From: Novosphingobium pentaromativorans US6-1
GTDB lineage: Bacteria > Pseudomonadota > Alphaproteobacteria > Sphingomonadales > Sphingomonadaceae
Assembly (NCBI RefSeq): GCF_000767465.1
Contig: NZ_CP009291.1
Span: 1,186,001-1,250,000, forward strand
DNA: 64,000 nucleotides
Reading direction: 5' to 3'
Program-made: the position numbers and the translations under genes
Shown: piece after piece, positions 45,260-53,833 of the stretch
Numbering within the stretch: position 1 is the stretch's first letter
Layout of the letters: each line of letters starts with the position of its first letter
The notes under the pieces: generated by a model
Told to the model about the DNA's origin: nothing
Seen by the model: the letters and a program-made list of their open reading frames with translations, nothing else
Databases searched by the model: none

Positions 45260-46612
45260 ATGCCGACCCCCAATTCAGGCCAAGGCTCGACTGCAATCGA
45301 AGCGACGGACCTATCTACCGCCTCTGGATCTGCGGCAAGCGGCCCGGCGGGCGCCGCCCGCGTTGTCGCTCGCTGCGACATGCTCAAGCACGCACCCTTC
45401 AGCGATTCCAGCGATCAACTGTTCAGACCCTTCCTTGGCGAGGCGCATCACGCGACCATCCTGCAGGTAATGAATTGGGCGGTCCAGGCCGGGATGACAA
45501 CACGTCTCGACGGTATCGGCAATGTCGTTGCCCGCTACGAAGCAACCGCGCCCGGCGCCCCCGCAATCCTCATAGGATCGCATATCGACAGCGTGAGGAA
45601 CGCCGGCGCGTACGACGGGCCGCTGGGCGTCCTTCTCGGGATAGATCTGGTTGCGCGGTTCCACAGCAAAGGCGAACGCTTTCCCTTTGCGCTGGAAGTC
45701 ATTGCATTCGGCGACGAGGAAGGATCCCGCTTTCCTTCCTCGATGATGTGTTCCCGGGCCGTGACGGGCGCGCTTGACGCGGAAGCGCTCGATATTCTCG
45801 ACTCTGAGGGGATCAGCGTCGGCCAGGCGCTCGAGACGTTTCCCCGGATCGCCGGTCAGGAGCTGACGGACCACAGGCTCGACCAGTCCCGTCGCAGCAT
45901 CGACGAACTTGTCTGCTTCGTCGAAGCTCATATCGAACAGGGCCCCCTGCTCGAGGCGATCGACGAAGCCATCGGCGTCGCCACCAGCATAGCCGGCCAG
46001 CAGCGTTACCAGGTGACCTTTTGCGGGCAGGCCGGCCATGCCGGTACGACTTCGATGCTCCTGCGCAAGGACGCGCTTGCCGCTTCGGCCGAAGCCATAC
46101 AGCTGATCGAGAATGTCGCAACCAGCTTCGGTGAAGACTTGGTGGCCACGGTGGGTCAAGTCGATGCGCGGCCGGGTGCCGTCAACGTGATCCCGGGCCA
46201 GGTCGCCTTCACCTTGGATATTCGCTCCGGCGACGACGGGCTGCGCAAGATCGCGGCCGCCCGGATCCTCGAAGGCCTCGGTGCCATTGCAGAGCGCCGT
46301 GGCATTGCCGTCGACCACGATCTGGTCCAGGACCTGCCCCCCTCCCCCTGCGATCCCGAACTTATCGAGTTGATGGTCGAAGCGGTGCGCAAGACCGGAA
46401 GTTCCGGTCGAAAGATGGTTTCCGGGGCAGGACATGACACGATGGTGATGAGCAAGTTCATACCTTCGATCCTGCTTTTCATCCGGTGTCTCAATGGCAT
46501 CAGCCACAATCCAGCGGAAAGCGTCACAGTCGAAGACGTCGACCAGGCGCTCGATGCCCTGGAGCACTTCATCCGTTACTTCCCTTACGATCCGGAGCAG
46601 GCGCCGGGCTGA
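45260..46612 (+). CDS. allC: Zn-dependent amidohydrolase, allantoate amidohydrolase/carbamoylase type
   Basis: 450 residues from ATG 45260. M20-family di-zinc hydrolase: GSHIDSVRNAGAYDGPLGVLLG (His and bridging Asp), FGDEEGSRF (Glu), CFVEAHIEQGPLLE (His), GQAGHAGTTSM (dimer domain), GAGHDTMVMSKFIPS and NGISHNPAESVT (His). The family includes allantoate amidohydrolase, ureidoglycine aminohydrolase-linked enzymes and N-carbamoyl-amino acid hydrolases. With PuuE and PucG in the window, allantoate to ureidoglycine is the likeliest reaction. A terminator follows. Confidence 0.82.
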   Translation: MPTPNSGQGSTAIEATDLSTASGSAASGPAGAARVVARCDMLKHAPFSDSSDQLFRPFLGEAHHATILQVMNWAVQAGMTTRLDGIGNVVARYEATAPGAPAILIGSHIDSVRNAGAYDGPLGVLLGIDLVARFHSKGERFPFALEVIAFGDEEGSRFPSSMMCSRAVTGALDAEALDILDSEGISVGQALETFPRIAGQELTDHRLDQSRRSIDELVCFVEAHIEQGPLLEAIDEAIGVATSIAGQQRYQVTFCGQAGHAGTTSMLLRKDALAASAEAIQLIENVATSFGEDLVATVGQVDARPGAVNVIPGQVAFTLDIRSGDDGLRKIAAARILEGLGAIAERRGIAVDHDLVQDLPPSPCDPELIELMVEAVRKTGSSGRKMVSGAGHDTMVMSKFIPSILLFIRCLNGISHNPAESVTVEDVDQALDALEHFIRYFPYDPEQAPG

Positions 46613-46650
46613 ATACACTGTCTCAGGATTTCCAAGCATCATCCTGAGTG

Positions 46651-46685
46651 GAACGGCGTCCCGAAAGGGGCGCCGTTCTTTTTTT
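46651..46685 (+). terminator. Intrinsic terminator after the allC-like gene
   Basis: Stem GAACGGCG-T-CCC / GGG-G-CGCCGTTC around GAAA, followed by seven T. Confidence 0.9.
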
Positions 46686-47035
46686 GAGGCAACTGGTCCA
46701 TGTGCGCAAGCCCGGCCCGGTCGGCACCCGAAGTTCTCCGCCGCCATTGCTCCGCGGCAAGGCGTCCATTTCATTCCCGGTCCGCGCTGGATCGGCTTCG
46801 TCCCGGGGCCGCTCGCTGAGAGCAAGAGAGCATTCGCCACGGCATGACCTCTGGCCGTCTTACTCCCCCATCCCTCACGGCCACGATGTGCTCCAGGCAC
46901 CAGAGCCCCACTCGAATTCGACGCAAGGCGAGGCAAGCTGACTGCGCCCGTGCAAAGCCCGAGAGGTACCGTTCCCGCCATGCCGGGCGGACTTGCGCCA
47001 AACCACCGCTACCGCCGCGGCAACCGCCAACGCCA

Positions 47036-47058
47036 CCGTCTCCGTCTCCGTCTCCGTC
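47036..47058. repeat. CCGTCT hexamer repeat
   Basis: Three exact CCGTCT units and a partial fourth in the intergenic stretch. Confidence 0.85.
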
Positions 47059-47097
47059 AAAAACAGCCCATGGGTTCGAGGGAACCGGGCAGGCACA

Positions 47098-47131
47098 AAA
47101 AACCACGCCACCGGGTGAACCCGATGGCGTG
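47098..47131 (-). terminator. Terminator of the second TonB receptor gene
   Basis: CCACGCCA-CCGGGT / ACCCG-A-TGGCGTGG around a short GA loop; on the minus strand it runs into GGTTTTTTG. It is 61 bases past the stop. Confidence 0.85.
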
Positions 47132-47191
47132 GAAGAGGGAATATTTCGCATGTCTCGCTCCGGCGAACCGGAAGCGATTGTGCCTAGATCA

Positions 47192-49498
47192 TCAGAACCG
47201 CGCGTCCAGGACGACGCCCAGGGTGCGCTGCGCCTCCGGATTGAGCACGTTCACGAGACTTCCAACATCGAAACCACCCAGTTCGATTGCCGAAATGTAG
47301 TACTTGTCGAAGAGGTTTCTGGCGAAGAGGCCGACGCGCCAGCTGCTGTCCTCGGCACCGATCCCCAGATTGACGTTGACGATACCGTAGCCGTCCACGC
47401 GGGTGTTGGGATCGACACCATTGGTGTAGAAGTCGCTGCGATAGAGGTAGTTCGCCGCGGCATCGACAGCCAGGCCCGCGCCTATCGGCTTCTCGATGCT
47501 GGCGGCAAGCGTGAAGTTCCACTTGCTGGCATTAGGTGCTGGCGAACCCTTGGCCTGAATATAACTCAGGTCGGTTCCGGGAACGGTATAGCAGGCCCCG
47601 GCTACGTTCGGATCGTCTGTAGTCGGAAGCGGAATGGCTTCATATTCGGAGTAGCAGGCCGAAAGGAAGTCAGTGTACTTGGCATCCTGATAGGTACCGT
47701 TGGCCGTAAGCGTCAGGCCCTGCAGCGGCATGACCGAGAATTCCGCCTCGATACCCTGGGTCTTCATCCCGCCCGCATTGCCGGTAACGAAACCCGGCGG
47801 AAGAAGCGTAAGATCGGGCACGTTCGTCTGGAAGTTGCGGAACTTCTCATGGAATGCCGTCAGGTTGAACAGCAGGTTGCCGTTCAGCCAGGTCGTCTTG
47901 ATGCCGGCCTCGTACGACCGGACGGTCTCCGGATCAACGATCCGCGCCGATGAGCCGGCAACCGCAATCGCCAACGGCCCCTTGTAACCGCGCGCAGCCG
48001 TGAAATAGGCCATCACATCAGGGGTAAAGTTGTATTGCAGGCCAGCCCGCCACGAGAAGTCGGTATTCGAAGTCTTGGCGCTACCGGGCGCGGACATGGT
48101 GCCGGTAAGCGGATAAATGTTTTCAACTTCTTCCGTGTAGAGGCTGGACGATGCCTTGTCACGCGTGAGGCGTGCACCCAGGATCGCCTTGAAGTCGTCC
48201 GTCAGATTGACAGTACCGTCCAGGAAGCCGGCAATGCTGTCGACCGAATATCTGAGATGATCGCGCCCGCCGCTAAAGGAAAGCTTCGCATCCGGGCCGT
48301 AAAGCATCTCGGCCAGACCGCCGAAGCTGCCGCCGAACATGGTGACTTCCTTCGTACTGCGGTGATAATAGTAAAGGCCGGACACGAAGTCGATGAACTG
48401 TCCCCCAGCCGAACTGAGACGCAATTCCTGAGAGAACTGGTCGCTGCGCACACGCACGGGACCCTCTGCGGCGGAGATCGGCGTATTCGCGAAAGTCGCG
48501 AAGGCATTGCGGGCCAGCATGCGATAGCCGGTCAGCGATGTCAGCGTGTAATCACCGAAGTGATAGTTCAGCTCGACCGAACCGCCACCGACGCGATTCT
48601 CGTGGAAGCTTTCGCTTGCAAGGCCGGTTTGCGTGTTGTTGGGTCCGGGTTCGATACCGTAATCGAGAATGCCGAAGCCGGGCGGAATGGCTCCGCTGCC
48701 CACGCCCAATGCGCGGTAGCTGGTAAGAAACGACGGCGTCCTGTAGAACCGGCGGTAATCGACGCTGGCGAACAGGTCGAAGTCCGCGCTCGGGGCCCAC
48801 ATGAGCTTGCCCTTGACGCCCACCTGATCGGAGCTGCCCGCCTTTTCCTGGCGCACCGGGTTCCATGCCCAGCCATCGCGGTTCTGATAGGAAGCGACGC
48901 CCATGACCGCCAGGGTGTCGGTCACCGGCACATTGACGCGATAGCTTGCGTTGGTGTCGTCGTAGGAACCGTAGGCTGCGTGAACCACGCTGTAGGTCCG
49001 GTCCGTCGAAGGGCGTTCGGTAGTAATGTTGATGACGCCCGCAGAAGCATTCTTGCCAAATTGCGTGCCCTGGGGCCCACGCAGGACTTCAACGCGCGAT
49101 ACGTCGCTCAGGTCACCGCCAAGATCGTTTACGAAGCCATAGACAATGCCGTCCACGACAAGCCCGACCGTCTGCTCGGTGGCTGCGTCGAAGCTGGCAG
49201 TCCCGACGCCGCGCACATTGAAACCCGAACCGCCGCTGGCGCTCACCTGAACGCTGGGCGAAAGGTATTGAAGGTCGGACGGATCCCGGTAGCTCGATTT
49301 GACGAATTGTTCAGCGCTGATTGCCGTCACCGCGATCGGCACATCCTGAAGCTTCTGTTCACGGCGCGTTGCCGTAACAACGATGTCGAGCGATTGGGCC
49401 GTGTCTGCCTTCGGCGCTTCCTCTGCGGCGAATACCGGCTGCGCCAATCCAGCCAGGCTCGTCGAGAGAGCCAAAGCAACTGCTTTTCTTCCTGTCAT
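47192..49498 (-). CDS. TonB-dependent outer-membrane receptor
   Basis: 768 residues. Signal peptide MTGRKAVALALSTSLAGLAQPVFA, TonB-box region SLDIVVTATRREQK, plug motifs FNVRGVGTASFD and VEVLRGPQGTQFGKNASAGVI, barrel, terminal Phe (GVVLDARF). It belongs to the large sphingomonad set of organic-substrate receptors. It lies between the allC-like gene and the second secreted paralogue, with a copy of the repeated motif about 105 bases upstream, so it may import the ureide or other substrate of this region. Ligand unknown. Confidence 0.88.
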   Translation of the reverse strand: MTGRKAVALALSTSLAGLAQPVFAAEEAPKADTAQSLDIVVTATRREQKLQDVPIAVTAISAEQFVKSSYRDPSDLQYLSPSVQVSASGGSGFNVRGVGTASFDAATEQTVGLVVDGIVYGFVNDLGGDLSDVSRVEVLRGPQGTQFGKNASAGVINITTERPSTDRTYSVVHAAYGSYDDTNASYRVNVPVTDTLAVMGVASYQNRDGWAWNPVRQEKAGSSDQVGVKGKLMWAPSADFDLFASVDYRRFYRTPSFLTSYRALGVGSGAIPPGFGILDYGIEPGPNNTQTGLASESFHENRVGGGSVELNYHFGDYTLTSLTGYRMLARNAFATFANTPISAAEGPVRVRSDQFSQELRLSSAGGQFIDFVSGLYYYHRSTKEVTMFGGSFGGLAEMLYGPDAKLSFSGGRDHLRYSVDSIAGFLDGTVNLTDDFKAILGARLTRDKASSSLYTEEVENIYPLTGTMSAPGSAKTSNTDFSWRAGLQYNFTPDVMAYFTAARGYKGPLAIAVAGSSARIVDPETVRSYEAGIKTTWLNGNLLFNLTAFHEKFRNFQTNVPDLTLLPPGFVTGNAGGMKTQGIEAEFSVMPLQGLTLTANGTYQDAKYTDFLSACYSEYEAIPLPTTDDPNVAGACYTVPGTDLSYIQAKGSPAPNASKWNFTLAASIEKPIGAGLAVDAAANYLYRSDFYTNGVDPNTRVDGYGIVNVNLGIGAEDSSWRVGLFARNLFDKYYISAIELGGFDVGSLVNVLNPEAQRTLGVVLDARF

Positions 49499-49599
49499 GA
49501 TTCAAATTTCCCCGCTGCTTGCCTACCACGCCATACGGCTTGACGTGGGATGCGAGCGAATGCCCGCTGCGCCGCAGCATCTTCCAACTGACGTCAAAC

Positions 49600-49630
49600 T
49601 TCTCGCTCATTTGCTTTGAAAGTATTTCGG
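49600..49630 (-). promoter_or_regulatory. Repeated upstream motif, copy C (partial)
   Basis: On the minus strand it reads CCGAAATACTTTCAAAGC, sharing the left half of copies A and B (CCGAAATACCTTCAAA in copy B). It lies 100-130 bases upstream of the TonB receptor start. Confidence 0.45.
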
Positions 49631-49681
49631 CTCAAAGCGGCAGAAACGGCGGTTTTCCAGATACTTCAAAGCACAAGTGCA

Positions 49682-49714
49682 CCCACTGGCGGGAGACGGG
49701 ATCCTGCCAGTGGG
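49682..49714 (-). terminator. Hairpin after the secreted paralogue
   Basis: CCCACTGGC / GCCAGTGGG, 9-bp perfect stem with a 15-base loop, 42 bases past the stop at 49756. It lacks a clear T-run. Confidence 0.45.
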
Positions 49715-49755
49715 CGCTTGGGGTCAATCGATCGGGTAGCCGGGCCACCCGGCTT

Positions 49756-50484
49756 TTACTTGGCTGTAGGATCGTCTTTCCAACCGACCATGCACGGACT
49801 TTCCCAAAGTTCGGAATCTTCCGGCAGGCGATTGTAATGGCGCACGATCTTGTAGGAGTCTGTCAGGTACCGCGGATCATGCAGCGTCATTTCATCGACA
49901 AGGACCTTGCCGTCTTCGCTCAGGCTGATGCGCTCGGTCAGCCGGGTCGTGGCCGAATGCACAGCGTTGCCGAAACGGAACGGAAAGCCGGTGTCGTTGA
50001 AGTTTTCCGTTTCAACCACCAGCGTCTCACCTTCCCAATGACCTATCGAGTAGCCGTTGTACATCGGAGGCAGGCCTTCCGTTGCCTTCGTACGGTTGAG
50101 GTAGATGGTGCGGGCCAGCGGACTCATTTCGGAAATGATCGTTATGCGGCCCGGAGTCTCGAGAATTTCGAGCGGAAATTCGGAAAGCATCATCCCGGGC
50201 ACACCCACAGGCTCGCATACTTGCGTTTCATCGTCGATGACCTTGCCGGCATTCTCTTCGGCCTCGCGCTTCTCGACCATCGCCCTGGTCTCGGGCTTGT
50301 AAGGCGGCTCCACCTGGCCCTCGAAATCGTTCTGCTCCATGAACCACATGCCCGTGAGGCCGGTGATGGTAGTGGGCTTGCCCGCAGGCTGGGCCTGCGC
50401 AGTCGCGATCGACATGCCTGTCAAACCTAGGGCGAGGATTCCCTGCAGCGCCAGACTACCCCGCTTGTTGCAATGTAACTTCAT
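49756..50484 (-). CDS. Secreted protein of unknown function (paralogue 2)
   Basis: 242 residues from ATG 50484. Signal peptide (LALQGILALGLTGMSIATAQAQ). The mature part contains GLTGMWFMEQNDF, VCEPVGVPGMMLSEFPLEILETPGRITII, RTIYLNRT and YSIGHWEGETLVVETENFND, the same layout as the 43967 gene. It ends with SELWESPCMVGWKDD, so two Cys could form a disulfide. It is transcribed toward the second TonB receptor, about 260 bases away. Confidence 0.75.
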   Translation of the reverse strand: MKLHCNKRGSLALQGILALGLTGMSIATAQAQPAGKPTTITGLTGMWFMEQNDFEGQVEPPYKPETRAMVEKREAEENAGKVIDDETQVCEPVGVPGMMLSEFPLEILETPGRITIISEMSPLARTIYLNRTKATEGLPPMYNGYSIGHWEGETLVVETENFNDTGFPFRFGNAVHSATTRLTERISLSEDGKVLVDEMTLHDPRYLTDSYKIVRHYNRLPEDSELWESPCMVGWKDDPTAK

Positions 50485-50624
50485 CGTAGTTCCTTTTGTG
50501 GTCGACCGGCGATCGGGCGCCGCACTGCCTATGCCATGACGGAAAGCACCGGGATGTTCGCCCTTCCCGGCCTTCGGTGGACATACGCCCCGCTTGCGGA
50601 AACGTAGCATCGCTGATCCCGTGC

Positions 50625-50656
50625 GTTTTTCAGATAGCTTTTGAAGGTATTTCGGC
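50625..50656 (-). promoter_or_regulatory. Repeated upstream motif, copy B
   Basis: On the minus strand it reads CCGAAAT-ACCTTCAAA-ag-CTATCTGAAAA, matching copy A at nearly every position. It lies about 143 bases upstream of the secreted paralogue start. Confidence 0.55.
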
Positions 50657-50679
50657 GGGACGGGAGCGATACCCGGCCT

Positions 50680-52044
50680 TCAGTTGCGATCCTTGTTGAG
50701 CAGCCAGTTGAGCGCCACCGCCGAAATCGTGGCAAGCACAATGCCCGAATGGACGAAAGGCTGCAGCGGCTGCGGGAGAGAGGCGAAGATGCCTTCCGAG
50801 ACGAGCGGCACCATGCCCATGCTCAGCGAGACGGCAAGGATCGTCTGGTTGTGCGGATTTCCCGAAAGATCGACCTTGCCGAGAATACGCACCCCGGTTG
50901 CGGCGATCATGCCGAACATGACCAGCCCCGCCCCGCCCAGCACGAACGAGGGGATCGATGCGATGGCAACGGCAAGTTTGGGACTGAGAGCAAGGCCGAG
51001 CATGATCACGGCCCCCGTGGCGCACACGAAACGCGAGCGCACGCCGGTGATCGCTATCAGTCCGATGTTCTGCGAGAACGAAGTATAGGGAAAGGCATTG
51101 AACAGACCGCCGATGATCGTGCCCAGACCATCCGCGCGCAGGCCTCGCGTCATCAGCGCACTGTCCATCGGCTTTCCGACGATCTCCGAAACGGCGAAGA
51201 ACATGCCCACGGATTCGACCATGACGATGATCATCACGAACATCATGCTGACTGCCGCCCCCAGTTCGAAGCGAGGCATGCCGAAAACAAGCGGCGGCGT
51301 GAAACCCACTATCGCCGATTCACCGACCGCCGAGAAGTCCGTCATCCCCATAGCGGAGGCAACTCCGGTCCCCACGGCGACGCCGATCAGGATCGCGGCA
51401 TTGCGCACCATTCCCCTTCCGAAGCGCAATACCGCGAGGATGAGGGCCAGGACGAAGAACGACATCGCGGCGTGAGAGGCATCGACTTCACCGCTTCTCC
51501 CCTGACCGACGATCCAACCCACGCCGATGCCGATTAGGGATACGCCGATCACAAGTATGACGGTACCGGTCACCACGGGTGGGAAGAATCTTGCAATCTT
51601 GCCGAGCACAGGTGCGATCAACAGTCCGAAGACGCCTGCGACGAGAACCGCGCCGCAGATGACCTGAAGGCTGTGTTCCGGCCCATGGCCTGCGGCGATA
51701 TTGCTGTTGGCGATCGCCAGCATCGGACCGATCGAGGCGAAGGTAACGCCCATCATGATCGGCATGCGCAGACCAACGCCCTTGATTCCAATGGTCTGGA
51801 GCAGTGTGACGAGGCCGCACCCGAACAGGTCGGCACTAACCAGAAGCCCGATCTGCGACGCCGTGAGGCCCAGCGCATGACCGAGCACGAGGGGTACCGC
51901 AACGGCGCCTGCGTACATCACCATGACGTGCTGCAGCCCCAGAACGGCCAACTTCGAAAATGCGGGAACTTCGTCCACCGCGCCCGGATCGGGCTCAACC
52001 GCGTCAGCTAGCGGCTGTACGGGCATATCGGATTCCATGAGCAT
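50680..52044 (-). CDS. NCS2/NAT family urate-xanthine permease
   Basis: 454 residues, about 14 membrane segments. NAT signature region: GAAVSMMFVMIIVMVESVGMFFAVSEI and the FNAFPYTSFSQNIGLIAITGVRSRFV motif, which fits the urate/xanthine branch (Q.NxG, R). N-terminal QHVMVMYAGAVAVPLVLG carries the conserved His. It would import urate or xanthine by proton symport. Only about 38 bases separate its ATG from the left end of the IS1380-type element, so its promoter may be altered or supplied by the IS. Confidence 0.87.
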   Translation of the reverse strand: MLMESDMPVQPLADAVEPDPGAVDEVPAFSKLAVLGLQHVMVMYAGAVAVPLVLGHALGLTASQIGLLVSADLFGCGLVTLLQTIGIKGVGLRMPIMMGVTFASIGPMLAIANSNIAAGHGPEHSLQVICGAVLVAGVFGLLIAPVLGKIARFFPPVVTGTVILVIGVSLIGIGVGWIVGQGRSGEVDASHAAMSFFVLALILAVLRFGRGMVRNAAILIGVAVGTGVASAMGMTDFSAVGESAIVGFTPPLVFGMPRFELGAAVSMMFVMIIVMVESVGMFFAVSEIVGKPMDSALMTRGLRADGLGTIIGGLFNAFPYTSFSQNIGLIAITGVRSRFVCATGAVIMLGLALSPKLAVAIASIPSFVLGGAGLVMFGMIAATGVRILGKVDLSGNPHNQTILAVSLSMGMVPLVSEGIFASLPQPLQPFVHSGIVLATISAVALNWLLNKDRN

Positions 52045-52082
52045 CAGACCTGGGCCTCCTTTGCGCCAAGCCTAGCCGTTGT

Positions 52083-53711
52083 TATTCACCGGAGCGCGAT
52101 ATGAGGTTGGCGGAAGTGGCGTAAAGCACTGTTCTGAAGTAGGAAATTGGTTGTCGACACCATTCCTAATCAGGACAGAAAATGCCACAAGCCACACCCG
52201 CCAGCAGCGAGGTTAGCGCGCGCCGATTTTCGTTTCCAGCCATCGGGCGCAAGAAAGTGAGCGCGGCGTTCGACGGAGGCCGATTGACCTCGGACGGCGG
52301 AGTTCTGCTACTGGCGCAGGCGGAGCGCGAGATGCGGATTTGCGCACAGCTCGCCGGCTGCATTGCCGATCCGCGCGCCCCCTCTCGGGTGATCCATGCA
52401 CTGGACGACATCCTGCGGGCACGGGTCCTGGCGATCTGCTGCGGCTACGAAGATGCCGACGACCTTGATGCTCTGCGCGATGATCCCGGCTTCCGCCTGG
52501 CGCTGGGCAAGCTGCCGGGGGCGGGCGCGGGCCTTGCCAGCCAACCGACCATGAGCCGCTGGGAAAACGCGCCGTCCACGCGCGAACTGGCGCACATGAT
52601 GCAGGTCATGATTGGCATCTACTGCGCCAGCTATCCCAAGCCGCCCAAGGCGGTGACGTTGGATGTTGATGACACCTGCGATGTCGTTCATGGCTACCAG
52701 CAGCTGTCGTTCTGGAATGGTCATCACGGCGAGCGCTGCTTCCTGCCGATCCATGTCTACGACACTGCGACCGGCCGGCCGGTCGCGATGCTGCTGCGCA
52801 CCGGCAAGACACCTTCGGGCGCGGAGGCCGCAGGGCATATTCGCCGCCTCGTCCGGCATATCCGTCGACACTGGCCGGAAACGCACATCACCATCCGCGG
52901 CGATGGGCACTATGGCCGCCCCGAGGTCATGGCCTTCTGCGAGGCGGCCGGCGTCGACTATGTGTTTGGTCTGCCGACCAACGCTGCGTTGCGCGCCGAT
53001 CCGGTAATCGTCGCGGCCGCCGATGCCTGTGCGGTCAAGCGCGCCGAAGAAGGCCGGGTAATCCTGCGCCACTATGCAGAGACCCACTATGGCGCGAAAA
53101 GCTGGAAGTGCCAGCGCCGCGTCGCCGCCCGGATCGAGGCGAGCATGCTCGGCATGGACATCCGGTATGTCGTCACCTCCCTGGCAGGCGGCTCCGCCGA
53201 GCACATCTACGACACGCTCTACTGTGCTCGCGGCCAGGCCGAGAACCTCATCAAGATGCACAAGACCCAGCTTGCCAGCGACCGCACCTCGTGCCGCTCG
53301 GCCAATGCCAACCAGATGCGCCTCATCCTCCACACCGCCGCCTACTGGCTGATGTGGCGCATCCGACAAACCATCCCGAAAGCCGCGTCGCTGGCCACTG
53401 CAGAGTTCGCGACCTTGCGCCTGCGGCTCATAAAGGTCGCCGCCCGCGTCATCGAAACCGCCACGCGCATACGCGTCGCCTTCGCCTCAGCATGCCCTGA
53501 CGCCAGCACGTTCCGCGCCGTCGCCGCCGGGGTCAGGCTCGCACCGACATAGCCAACGCGGCCGCGCCGCCGAGATGCCGATCCTGCCCTTCAACCCCGC
53601 AAACCTATCGAACACCCGCGGTGAAAAAGACGCAGCGAACCGGCTCGCCCCCTTCACTCTGCAAGCCCAAACTCAGCACCAGCGCTCACGGAAATAGAGA
53701 TCCGGTGAATA
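52083..53711 (+). mobile_element. IS1380-family insertion sequence
   Basis: A 1.63-kb element, normal for IS1380, bounded by a perfect 11-bp inverted repeat: TATTCACCGGA at 52083-52093 and its complement TCCGGTGAATA at 53701-53711; the true ends may lie one or two bases further out. I see no clear target-site duplication. It lies between the NCS2 permease and the third TonB receptor. Confidence 0.82.
52182..53552 (+). CDS. IS1380 family transposase
   Basis: 456 residues, intact. DDE-type catalytic residues in VTLDVDDTCDVVHG, ITIRGDGHYGRPEV and YCARGQAENLIKMHK (the Y-R/E-type region). N-terminal FDGGRLTSDGGVLLLAQAE is the family's usual opening. No frameshift or stop, so transposition may still be possible. 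Confidence 0.9.
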   Translation: MPQATPASSEVSARRFSFPAIGRKKVSAAFDGGRLTSDGGVLLLAQAEREMRICAQLAGCIADPRAPSRVIHALDDILRARVLAICCGYEDADDLDALRDDPGFRLALGKLPGAGAGLASQPTMSRWENAPSTRELAHMMQVMIGIYCASYPKPPKAVTLDVDDTCDVVHGYQQLSFWNGHHGERCFLPIHVYDTATGRPVAMLLRTGKTPSGAEAAGHIRRLVRHIRRHWPETHITIRGDGHYGRPEVMAFCEAAGVDYVFGLPTNAALRADPVIVAAADACAVKRAEEGRVILRHYAETHYGAKSWKCQRRVAARIEASMLGMDIRYVVTSLAGGSAEHIYDTLYCARGQAENLIKMHKTQLASDRTSCRSANANQMRLILHTAAYWLMWRIRQTIPKAASLATAEFATLRLRLIKVAARVIETATRIRVAFASACPDASTFRAVAAGVRLAPT

Positions 53712-53833
53712 GGACGGGCTAGAGCGCTCGTCCGGATTTGGCCTGCTATTCGGACATGGATCAATTTCAACGAAATTTTCACGATGCGCGGTCAATCGCG
53801 CGCCTAACGGCCACTTCGGGGCAAGCACTGCGA

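Larger units (their letters stand above)
46613..47191. other. Intergenic stretch with terminators and a hexamer repeat
   Basis: About 580 bases between convergent genes. It holds the terminator of the allC-like gene on the left, a hexamer repeat (47036-47058) and the terminator of the TonB receptor on the right. I see no credible gene on either strand; open frames here have biased, low-complexity translations. Confidence 0.55.

Noticed and set aside
45311..46981. A 556-codon minus-strand frame over the allC-like gene
   Set aside because: It is antisense to a gene with clear metal motifs and extends into terminator sequence.
46613..47191. Searched for a tRNA, integrase remnant or small RNA
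   Set aside because: No cloverleaf or homologous peptide seen; the hairpins are explained as terminators.
48035..49543. A 502-codon plus-strand frame over the second TonB receptor
   Set aside because: The receptor frame has signal peptide, plug and barrel features; this one has none.
52045..52181. Target-site duplication flanking the IS1380-type element
   Set aside because: The bases outside the inverted repeats do not match; CTAG-like similarity on both sides is offset and could be chance.
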